This document shows, in pieces, positions 1-5,666 of a DNA stretch of 6,088 bases. The stretch is from Deltaproteobacteria bacterium. GTDB taxonomy: Bacteria; Desulfobacterota; Desulfobacteria; C00003060. Below the pieces are notes generated by a model. It worked only from the letters and a program-made list of their open reading frames with translations, had not been told where the DNA came from and made no database searches. Made by a program: the position numbers and the translations under genes. The DNA lies in NCBI GenBank assembly GCA_030667105.1, contig DAOUWN010000143.1, positions 1-6,088 on the forward strand. The letters are read 5' to 3'. The stretch's first letter is position 1. Every line of letters starts with the position of its first letter.

Positions 1-157
1 CCAGCAACTGTTTTACAACCCTATAATGGACGTCGGCTTCAAGAAGGGCGATGCGAACCTCTTTAAGCCCGGCATCAATATTTTTCTCAGTTAACTTGCC
101 GTGCCCCCTAAGTTTCTTGAAGGTCAAGTTCAGTTTGTCAGTCAGGTCTTCGAACAT
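1..157 (-). CDS. ffh: Signal recognition particle protein Ffh, N-terminal part (cut by window edge)
   Basis: Reading the minus strand from the ATG at 157-155 gives 52 codons without a stop, starting MFEDLTDKLNLTFKKLRG and continuing through LTEKNIDAGLKEVRIALLEADV. This matches the start of the Ffh N domain (family pattern MFxxLTDrL...lrGrGrLTEenI...LreVRmALLEADV). Ffh is the cytoplasmic GTPase that binds 4.5S RNA and signal sequences and delivers ribosomes to FtsY at the membrane. Only about a tenth of the usual ~450 residues is visible, so the GTPase G domain and the methionine-rich M domain lie outside the window. No clear Shine-Dalgarno precedes this ATG, but the fit to the family's N-terminus makes the start convincing. 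The gene is divergent from rlmN. Identification is firm because the conserved VRIALLEADV block is diagnostic; FtsY is the only close relative, and it normally carries an acidic region before this block. Confidence 0.93.
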   Translation of the reverse strand, partial: MFEDLTDKLNLTFKKLRGHGKLTEKNIDAGLKEVRIALLEADVHYRVVKQLL

Positions 158-162
158 GGCGT

Positions 163-191
163 TTTCTATTGTTTGTAAAACCTGTTATAAT
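163..191 (+). promoter_or_regulatory. Candidate sigma-70-type promoter for rlmN
   Basis: A perfect TATAAT at 186-191 lies 17 bp downstream of a weak -35 (TTTCTA, 163-168, three of six matches). The start would be near 198, about 45 nt before the rlmN GTG. It overlaps the opposing ffh promoter and leader, so the two genes may compete for polymerase in this 85-bp divergent gap. Confidence 0.33.
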
Positions 192-216
192 TATTATTCA
201 TTGCTTCCTGTGTCAA
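190..216 (-). promoter_or_regulatory. Candidate sigma-70-type promoter for ffh
   Basis: On the minus strand a perfect TTGACA (216-211) is followed after 15 bp by AATAAT (195-190), one base off TATAAT. Transcription would start near 183 and give a leader of about 26 nt before the ffh ATG. The 15-bp spacer is shorter than the ideal 17, and the surrounding AT-rich sequence allows other -10 registers, so the -35 is the firmer half. Confidence 0.4.
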
Positions 217-242
217 GAGAATATTTTTCTTAAAGAGTATAG

Positions 243-1436
243 GTGCGAAGCTTTCATGCCATGTCAGATCAGCACGACATAAAGAGCTTTACCGAGAAGG
301 CCTTTACGGATTGGCTTCAGGCGCATGACATCGCGCCCTATCGGGCCGGCCAGATCCTCAGGTGGACATACCATCGAAACGCCAGTCACGTTTCTCTGAT
401 GACAGACCTTTCCAAGGACTTGAGGCAGTGGCTTTCCGGAAGACTCACAATAAGCCGTCTTGACCCCGAACTGATTCAGGCTTCCAGGGATGGCTCAAAA
501 AAATACCTTTTCCGCCTTAAGGACGGCCATCATGTCGAAAGCGTGTTGATTCCCGAGCCGGGTCATCGGACGCTCTGTATCTCAAGCCAGGTTGGATGCG
601 CTTTGGGGTGCAAGTTCTGCCTCACCGGCAGTGGCGGATTCGTGCGCAACCTGAAACCCGCAGAAATCGTGAACCAGGTTTGTGCTGTTCAAAATGATCT
701 GGCACACCCGAACTCCCTGACCAATATCGTGTTTATGGGTATGGGGGAACCCCTCGCCAATTATGAGAGCGTAGTGCAGGCCATCGGCATCATTACCGCC
801 AACAACGGCCTGCAGTTCTCTAGTCGCCGCGTAACCCTTTCCACGGCAGGGCTTGTCCCAAAGATAGGTGACCTTGGACAGGACGTCACGGTTAACCTTG
901 CTGTTTCCTTAAACGCGGCAGACAACAAGACCAGAGATTATTTGATGCCCATCAACCGGACGCACCCATTGGAAGCGCTTCTTGGTGCATGCAGCCGGTT
1001 CCACCTGCCCTCTCGGCGCATGATCACTTTCGAATATGTCCTGATCTCCGGCGTAAATGACAGGGCTGAGGACGCCGGCCGTCTGGCAAAGCTCTTGAAG
1101 CCCCTCCGGGCGAAGATCAACCTCATTCCCTTCAATCCCTTTGAGGGGAGCCGGTTCAAGAGACCTGACGAGACCACCATCCTGGCTTTCCAGAAAATCC
1201 TCACAGATAATCATTACACGACCCTGATACGCCGAAGCAAAGGCGGGGACATTGGCGCTGCTTGCGGACAGCTCTGTGTCTACAAAAGGCACGGTATCGT
1301 CAAGGTCGGTGCTAAATTGCTAATATTGGACGGTTGTGGGAGTCTCAAAATCCGTACTGTTCTCAAGGCGGCAGCCGCAAATCCGAATATCGTGCTGTTT
1401 TCAAGGCGTCAGCCGCAACCTCGAAACAATATCTAA
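243..1436 (+). CDS. rlmN: Dual-specificity RNA methyltransferase RlmN (radical SAM)
   Basis: RlmN methylates C2 of A2503 in 23S rRNA and of A37 in a subset of tRNAs, using radical SAM chemistry in the cytoplasm. In the 397-residue product the [4Fe-4S] motif CxxxCxxC is C119/C123/C126 (GCALGCKFC). The family's two further functional cysteines are present at C112 (TLCISSQVG) and C341 (DIGAACGQL), and the SAM-binding GEP motif is in MGMGEPLANY (165-174). The N-terminal helical domain (about 12-70) carries the PYRAGQILRW signature. The start is ambiguous: GTG 243 has GAG 5 nt upstream, while ATG 261 (MSDQHDIKSF) gives a more family-like N-terminus but lacks a well-spaced Shine-Dalgarno. The tail is unusual: 56 residues follow C341, against about 29 in the E. 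coli protein, and the last ~30 are encoded by an intergenic repeat element. Function is very likely intact, because the core ends before the repeat. Confidence 0.95.
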   Translation: MRSFHAMSDQHDIKSFTEKAFTDWLQAHDIAPYRAGQILRWTYHRNASHVSLMTDLSKDLRQWLSGRLTISRLDPELIQASRDGSKKYLFRLKDGHHVESVLIPEPGHRTLCISSQVGCALGCKFCLTGSGGFVRNLKPAEIVNQVCAVQNDLAHPNSLTNIVFMGMGEPLANYESVVQAIGIITANNGLQFSSRRVTLSTAGLVPKIGDLGQDVTVNLAVSLNAADNKTRDYLMPINRTHPLEALLGACSRFHLPSRRMITFEYVLISGVNDRAEDAGRLAKLLKPLRAKINLIPFNPFEGSRFKRPDETTILAFQKILTDNHYTTLIRRSKGGDIGAACGQLCVYKRHGIVKVGAKLLILDGCGSLKIRTVLKAAAANPNIVLFSRRQPQPRNNI

Positions 1437-1592
1437 ATTCGAATATCAAATGACTAAAACAGTCCAGGAGCTTATGCGGTATCTGTAGGGCTTCACCATG
1501 TTTTGAATTTTGTGTTTTGGTCATTCGTATTTGTTTCGGATTTCGGATTTGCGGCTGACGCCTTGAGAACAGCACGTGCTTCGAATTTGTAG
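1345..1592. repeat. Intergenic repeat element: two tandem copies plus one inverted copy, overlapping the 3' end of rlmN
   Basis: A 24-bp core occurs at 1357-1380 and 1395-1418 in direct orientation (two differences, 38-bp period) and again at 1549-1572 in inverted orientation (one difference from each direct copy). The similarity extends beyond the core. The segment about 1377-1460 is an imperfect inverted repeat of about 1500-1590, with shared blocks such as AAATCCGAA, CGAAACAA and ATGACnAAAAC, around a ~40-bp centre (1461-1499). Transcribed, this could fold into a long imperfect hairpin and might end or protect the rlmN message. No transposase, terminal target duplication or CRISPR-like regular spacing is seen. 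The layout suggests a non-autonomous, miniature-element-like repeat or an extragenic palindromic repeat family, but a family name cannot be assigned from one copy. Confidence 0.8.
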
Positions 1593-1601
1593 CATCTTGA
1601 T

Positions 1602-1622
1602 TTAACATATAATTTTTGTTAA
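1602..1622. promoter_or_regulatory. Dyad TTAACA-N9-TGTTAA, candidate regulator binding site enclosing a TATAAT
   Basis: TTAACA (1602-1607) and TGTTAA (1617-1622) are perfect inverted half-sites with centres 15 bp apart. The spacer begins with a perfect TATAAT (1608-1613), though the -35 for it is poor (TTTGTA at 1586-1591, 16-bp spacing). The dyad centre is about 74 bp upstream of the -24 GG of the sigma-54 candidate before lpxC, a usual distance for an enhancer-binding activator. It could equally be a repressor site on a housekeeping promoter, or chance in AT-rich DNA. Confidence 0.35.
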
Positions 1623-1624
1623 TT

Positions 1625-1668
1625 CAGGCAGTTAGTTGTTTAAATGACGTGGCCCTGTTTTCTGCCTG
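1625..1668. promoter_or_regulatory. Inverted repeat CAGGCAG / CTGCCTG upstream of lpxC
   Basis: CAGGCAG at 1625-1631 is the exact reverse complement of CTGCCTG at 1662-1668, with 30 bp between the arms. The loop is too long for a terminator and no T-run follows. The two arms could be separate half-sites for a dimeric or looping regulator, since they lie between the TTAACA dyad and the sigma-54 candidate. Support is only the symmetry. Confidence 0.22.
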
Positions 1669-1683
1669 GTTCTGGACATCACT

Positions 1684-1700
1684 TTGGCATACCTATTGCT
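1684..1700 (+). promoter_or_regulatory. Candidate sigma-54 (-24/-12) promoter of lpxC
   Basis: The sequence TTGGCATACCTATTGCT matches the sigma-54 consensus YTGGCAC-N5-TTGCW with the correct spacing. The invariant GG is at 1686-1687 and the invariant GC at 1698-1699, 12 bp apart; only the C after TGGCA is replaced by T. Transcription would start near 1710-1712, leaving a leader of about 66 nt with the lpxC Shine-Dalgarno inside it. No comparable match was found upstream of the other genes here. Sigma-54 promoters need an AAA+ activator bound upstream, and the dyads at 1602-1622 and 1625-1668 are possible sites for one. Confidence 0.55.
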
Positions 1701-1763
1701 GTATCTTTTCCCGTCCCTCGTAAGCCTGAATTTTTTGTTTGACAAGCTATTGATTTCAAAATA

Positions 1764-1769
1764 AAAGGG
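1764..1769 (+). promoter_or_regulatory. Ribosome binding site that sets the lpxC start
   Basis: The purine run AAAGGG (1764-1769) ends 8 nt before the ATG at 1778. It overlaps the alternative in-frame GTG at 1769, which it therefore cannot serve, and so favours ATG 1778 as the true start. Confidence 0.6.
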
Positions 1770-1777
1770 TGCGTCAT

Positions 1778-2635
1778 ATGAATATTCATCAGCACACGTT
1801 GAAACGGTCTACTCAATGCATGGGCATCGGGCTCCACTCGGGCAAGAAAGTGACCTTGACCATCAAACCGGCTCCGGTCAATCACGGGATAAGATTTGTG
1901 CGGATTGATCTGGCCCACAAACCTGTGATTAGCGCCCATTTTCGAAATGTAATTGACACGAGTTTGGCAACCACCCTCGGTGCGGACGGTGTGATTGTAT
2001 CCACCGTTGAACACCTAATGGCCACATTGGCCGGGTTCAACGTAGATAATGCTCTAGTGGAGATGGACGCCTATGAGGCCCCCATCATGGATGGGAGCGC
2101 TGGACCTTTCTCAGCTATGCTGAAGGAAGCCGGGATCAGAGCCCAGTCAGCAAGGCGGCACTATTTTGTCGTTAGGGAGCCGATTGAGATGGTCGAAAAT
2201 GGCAAAAAGGTTGGGCTTTATCCATCAGACACCCCTAGGGTGACGTGCACCATAGATTTTGATCATCCTCTACTAAGAAATCAGTCATATTCGGTTTCAC
2301 TGGATGACGGCCTTTTTGAAAAGGAGATCAGCCGTGCCAGGACTTTTGGTTTCCTGCATGAAGTCGATTACTTGAAGCGGAATGGGTTTGCCAGGGGCGG
2401 ATCGCTGGAAAACGCGGTTGTGGTCGACAAAGAGGGGATACTGAATCCGGAAGGCCTCAGATTCTCAAACGAATTTATTCGCCATAAGATACTTGACTGT
2501 ATTGGAGACCTCTCTCTTGTTGGCATGCCCATCATAGGCCACATCGTGGCCCACAAATCAGGCCACACCTTGAATCACTCCCTGCTGAAAAGATTCATAG
2601 ACCAAAAGTCCTGCTGGCAAACCGTGGGAGTCTAG
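1778..2635 (+). CDS. lpxC: UDP-3-O-acyl-N-acetylglucosamine deacetylase LpxC
   Basis: LpxC is the cytoplasmic zinc enzyme that removes the acetyl group from UDP-3-O-acyl-GlcNAc, the committed step of lipid A synthesis. The 285-residue product starts MNIHQHTLKRSTQCMGIGLH, close to the family start (TLKR...GvGLHsGkkV). Active-site residues are all present: E78 and H79 in VEHLMATL, zinc ligands H236 and D240 in RHKILDCIGD, and the general acid H263 in KSGHTLNH. E78 and H79 have the same numbers as in E. coli LpxC, which supports ATG 1778 over the GTG three codons earlier. The protein ends soon after the catalytic histidine and is about 20 residues shorter than the E. coli enzyme (305), so it lacks most of the C-terminal tail that in E. 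coli serves FtsH turnover. The upstream sigma-54 match suggests regulated transcription. It is separated by 136 bp from the next gene. Confidence 0.97.
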   Translation: MNIHQHTLKRSTQCMGIGLHSGKKVTLTIKPAPVNHGIRFVRIDLAHKPVISAHFRNVIDTSLATTLGADGVIVSTVEHLMATLAGFNVDNALVEMDAYEAPIMDGSAGPFSAMLKEAGIRAQSARRHYFVVREPIEMVENGKKVGLYPSDTPRVTCTIDFDHPLLRNQSYSVSLDDGLFEKEISRARTFGFLHEVDYLKRNGFARGGSLENAVVVDKEGILNPEGLRFSNEFIRHKILDCIGDLSLVGMPIIGHIVAHKSGHTLNHSLLKRFIDQKSCWQTVGV

Positions 2636-2680
2636 GGCGCTTTGCCTTAAGTTGCCTGCAGCTTCACGTCCTAAAACCCC

Positions 2681-2709
2681 TTGCAATTTGAGCCCTGCTT
2701 CGCTATTTT
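2681..2709 (+). promoter_or_regulatory. Weak candidate promoter for the DUF4390-kinase-regulator genes
   Basis: TTGCAA (2681-2686) and TATTTT (2704-2709) are 17 bp apart, each matching four of six consensus bases. The start would be near 2716, about 55 nt before the ATG at 2772. The gap from lpxC (2636-2771) holds nothing else convincing, so read-through from lpxC is also possible. Confidence 0.3.
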
Positions 2710-2771
2710 GTTATGAAGCTGTCATGACCCCCCGGTCAGGTTTCTTCTGCCGATTTTTCTGGAGTTTATAG

Positions 2772-3332
2772 ATGAGAAAAGAGGTCTGGTTTCTTGCCCT
2801 CTGTGCATGTCTTCTGGCTTCAGGGTTAGCCTGGAGTCAAGACGCGAGGATAACCGATGTAATTGTCACAAACACCAGGGATGATCTCATCCTGTATTTC
2901 AGGGTTGATGGATGCTTCACCGAAGATCTGGAACAAGCCATCATGAACGGCGTCCCCACAACCTTTACGTTCCTGGCCTCTCTCAACCGGGTTCGGAATT
3001 TTTGGAAAGACAAAAACCTGGCTAGTCTGGAAATTCGCCACATGGTCAAGTTTAATAATCTAAAGAACGAGTTTGTCATTACACGAAGCGAGGATAAGGG
3101 AAGGTCGATTGTGGTAAGTTCTTTTTCCCAGGCCAAGAAAGTCATGGCTGAAGTAGAAAATCTTAAAATTGGAAAACTTGAAACCCTTGAAAGAAACCAT
3201 CGCTACCAAGTCAGGATAAAAGCCGAACTCAAGAAAATCACACTCCCCTTTTATCTACATCACGTGTTTCGGTTCTTTCTGTTTCTTTGGGATTTTGAAA
3301 CAGACTGGTACACCACGGACTTCATGTACTAA
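2772..3332 (+). CDS. DUF4390 family exported protein
   Basis: The 186-residue product has a signal peptide: positive start (MRKE), hydrophobic stretch about 5-20, and likely cleavage near A20-Q23, so the mature protein should be periplasmic or membrane-attached. The remainder is mostly alternating beta-type sequence (ITDVIVTNTRDDLILYFRV) and closes with an aromatic-rich segment (residues 159-186, including FLWDFETDWY). I read this as the DUF4390 family, whose biochemical role is not established. ATG 2772 is preceded by TGGAG with 7-nt spacing, a good Shine-Dalgarno. The stop is 12 bp before the kinase ATG, so the two are almost certainly co-transcribed and may be translationally coupled. DUF4390 genes are commonly found just before NtrY-type kinases, so a role as periplasmic partner or sensor accessory of that kinase is a reasonable inference. 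The family call comes from sequence pattern and context, not a profile search. Confidence 0.8.
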   Translation: MRKEVWFLALCACLLASGLAWSQDARITDVIVTNTRDDLILYFRVDGCFTEDLEQAIMNGVPTTFTFLASLNRVRNFWKDKNLASLEIRHMVKFNNLKNEFVITRSEDKGRSIVVSSFSQAKKVMAEVENLKIGKLETLERNHRYQVRIKAELKKITLPFYLHHVFRFFLFLWDFETDWYTTDFMY

Positions 3333-3344
3333 CGCCAACTTCCC

Positions 3345-5558
3345 ATGTCACCGATCTCGCGAGAAGAAGCCAAACGCCGGAAGCGTGAACGAGTCATCAT
3401 CGTGATACTGGTGGCTCTCGTTGCCGTCCTCACTTATGTGGAAACCAAGGTTGTCCGTTTTGGAGCAGGACTGCCCGTTTCCAACACGATTATCACGTTT
3501 ATTCTCATCAACATCAACATGCTGTTGCTTTTGCTGTTGATCTTTCTCGTGTTGAGAAACATTGTCAAGCTTCTCTATGACAGAAAGCGCAAAGTGATGG
3601 GGGCCAAGCTGCGGACCAAGCTTGTACTGGCCTTTGCTAGCCTGTCCCTCATTCCCACTGTTCTCCTCTTTTTCTTTTCAGTGCAGTTCATAAATTCGAG
3701 TATGGCATTCTGGTTTACTGTCCCTGTGGAACAATCCTTGGAAGGATCTCTTGACGTGGGCAGACAAGTGTACAGGCATATCGAGAAAAACAACCGGTTT
3801 TTTCTTGAACGGATCGCTTATCAAATTATACACAGGAATTTGCTGAAAGACAAAAACAGAAAGGATCTAAGACGTTATGTCCAGGTGGTGCAGAGGGCTT
3901 TCAACTTACAGGCCATAGAAATCTATTCTACTCACTCAGAACGGCTGGCAGTGGGTCTGGACGCAGACCTGGAGGGAACGCCCTTTGAACCGGTATCCGC
4001 GGATAACATCCAGAAGGAAATACATGAAAACGATTTTTCAACCCTGACCGCCTTTCTCCCTTCAGGAGAGATGATTAGAACCCTCGGGTGCATTCCGGCG
4101 AATGCAGGCCCTGACAAGGCTTTGGGGGTAATTGCTGTTACTACTGTCATTCCTCACAGCCTTTCTCAAGACATGGCTGCCATTTCAAGGGGCTTTGACC
4201 AATACCAACAAATCAAAATGGTTAAGAAACCAATCCAGGTCAGCCATCTGGTAACACTTTCGATCGTCGCCTTGCTGATTATTTTCTGCGCCACGTGGTT
4301 TGGATTCTATCTCGCAAAGACATTGACTATTCCTATCCAAGAAGTGGCAGAGGGAACTCGCCGCGTGGCCGAGGGAGACTTGAATGTCACCATCGACAGA
4401 GTTGCCGATGACGAAATGGGGACCCTCGTCAGCGCCTTCAACAAAATGACTCGAGACCTGAGGTTTGGAAAACAACAGCTTGAACTGTCGACCCGGGAAC
4501 TTAGGAAAAGGAATCTTGAAATTGAACAAAGACGTATCTACATGGAAACCGTCTTGAAGAATGTGTCCACCGGCGTTATTGCCTTGGATACTCGCGGTTT
4601 TTTTACTGCCATTAATAAATCAGCAGAGAAGATGCTCGGTTTGAAAGGCGAACAACTGCTGAACCGAAGCTACAAAAAGGCATTGAGGCCCGAACACTTG
4701 GCGCTCGCCCGGGATTTGCTGGCAGAGCTGGAAAACAGCCCTGCAAATTTGGTGGAAAGGACTGTCAAGGCAACCATTGATCAAACAGCCCGCAGCTTTA
4801 TGGTACATATTACTGCGCTTAAAGACGAAACGGATCGTTATATTGGAACAGTGGTTGTCTTTGACGATCTTACGGAGGTTGAAAGAGCCCAGAGGATGGC
4901 GGCTTGGCGCGAGGTGGCGAGGCGTATTGCCCATGAAGTAAAAAACCCCCTGACACCCATCAAGCTCTCGGCACAAAGACTGCAACGAAAATATGGTGAC
5001 GAAATTAGTGGAGACAGCTTGATTTTCACACAATGTATACAAACCATTATTGATCAGGTCGATCAGATAGGAAACCTTGTTAATGAGTTTTCTTCATTTG
5101 CACGGCTTCCGGCTGTAAATCCTAAACCGTGCAGCATGCCGGAAATCATAGGAGAGGCAGTAGCCCTCTACCGCGAGGCCCACCCTCATATCTTGTTCAA
5201 AACCGAGGTGCACTCAGAAATCCCTCAACTGAATTTGGACCGAGGGCAGGTCAAACGTGTGTTGCTCAATCTGATTGACAATGCCATTGCAGCCATGGAC
5301 GGACATGGAACAATTGCTATCACACTGGACTTCAATACAGTTTCAAAGTTCGTAAGGATAGAGGTGAGTGACACGGGCTCGGGGATAGCATCACAAGACA
5401 AGCTCCGTCTCTTTGAACCCTATTTCTCCACCAAGAAAACCGGCATGGGCCTGGGCTTGTCCATCGTCAATGCGATAATCGAAGATCACAACGGGTCAAT
5501 CCGAGCCGAGGACAACTTTCCCACCGGAACAAGGTTTATTGTGGACCTGCCAGCTTGA
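3345..5558 (+). CDS. NtrY-type membrane sensor histidine kinase (HAMP-PAS-HisKA-HATPase)
   Basis: This 737-residue kinase has the NtrY layout. Three N-terminal membrane segments (about 17-34, 46-72, 91-115) are followed by an extracytoplasmic sensor region (about 116-300) and a fourth segment (302-324). A HAMP domain comes next (about 325-378, with TIPIQEVAEGTRRVAEGDL), then a charged coiled linker (376-400) and a PAS domain (about 397-510). The dimerisation domain carries phospho-acceptor H530 in RRIAHEVKNPLTPIK, the NtrY/NtrB-like H-box. The ATPase domain has the N-box N646 (LLNLIDNAIAAM), G1 DTGSGI (676-681), F-box FEPYFSTKK (690-698) and G2 GMGLGLSI (700-707), so it should be active. No good Shine-Dalgarno precedes ATG 3345, and translation probably depends on coupling to the DUF4390 gene 12 bp upstream. 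The likely partner is the regulator encoded next. The signal is unknown; the classical NtrY nitrogen role should not be assumed. Confidence 0.92.
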   Translation: MSPISREEAKRRKRERVIIVILVALVAVLTYVETKVVRFGAGLPVSNTIITFILININMLLLLLLIFLVLRNIVKLLYDRKRKVMGAKLRTKLVLAFASLSLIPTVLLFFFSVQFINSSMAFWFTVPVEQSLEGSLDVGRQVYRHIEKNNRFFLERIAYQIIHRNLLKDKNRKDLRRYVQVVQRAFNLQAIEIYSTHSERLAVGLDADLEGTPFEPVSADNIQKEIHENDFSTLTAFLPSGEMIRTLGCIPANAGPDKALGVIAVTTVIPHSLSQDMAAISRGFDQYQQIKMVKKPIQVSHLVTLSIVALLIIFCATWFGFYLAKTLTIPIQEVAEGTRRVAEGDLNVTIDRVADDEMGTLVSAFNKMTRDLRFGKQQLELSTRELRKRNLEIEQRRIYMETVLKNVSTGVIALDTRGFFTAINKSAEKMLGLKGEQLLNRSYKKALRPEHLALARDLLAELENSPANLVERTVKATIDQTARSFMVHITALKDETDRYIGTVVVFDDLTEVERAQRMAAWREVARRIAHEVKNPLTPIKLSAQRLQRKYGDEISGDSLIFTQCIQTIIDQVDQIGNLVNEFSSFARLPAVNPKPCSMPEIIGEAVALYREAHPHILFKTEVHSEIPQLNLDRGQVKRVLLNLIDNAIAAMDGHGTIAITLDFNTVSKFVRIEVSDTGSGIASQDKLRLFEPYFSTKKTGMGLGLSIVNAIIEDHNGSIRAEDNFPTGTRFIVDLPA

Positions 5559-5666
5559 GAAAATAGTCGCTGGTCACGAACCAAGCAACAAAGACCGAAA
5601 TGCACCTGGGCATCCTGTTATTGATGATCAGCTATCAGTGACAAATGACCCTGAAGGAGATAACCG

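Noticed and set aside
51..233. Open frame of 60 codons on the plus strand at the left edge
   Set aside because: It is antisense to the well-supported ffh N-terminus and has no recognisable features.
1345..1592. CRISPR array
   Set aside because: There are only two direct copies, with a 14-bp gap between cores, plus one inverted copy; no regular spacers and no cas genes are present.
1363..1608. Open frame of 81 codons on the minus strand after rlmN
   Set aside because: It consists almost entirely of the inverted repeat element, and its FSRRQPQ stretch is the same repeat core that appears in the RlmN tail. There is no ribosome binding site or family resemblance.
1743..1755. Perfect match to the IHF consensus (minus strand AATCAATAGCTTG)
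   Set aside because: It lies downstream of the predicted sigma-54 start, whereas IHF bends DNA between activator and promoter. A match of this quality is expected fairly often by chance in AT-rich DNA.
1739..1767. TTGACA-17-TAAAAG as a sigma-70 promoter for lpxC
   Set aside because: Transcription would begin around 1774, four bases before the ATG, leaving the lpxC ribosome binding site outside the message.
2723..2740. TGACC-CCCC-GGTCA hairpin as a terminator after lpxC
   Set aside because: The stem is only five uninterrupted pairs and is followed by a mixed sequence, not a T-run; it lies about 90 bp after the lpxC stop.
2772..2810. Lipoprotein signal at the DUF4390 N-terminus (C11 or C13)
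   Set aside because: Neither cysteine has a proper lipobox (L10 or a C11-A12 pair precede them) and the hydrophobic stretch continues well past both.
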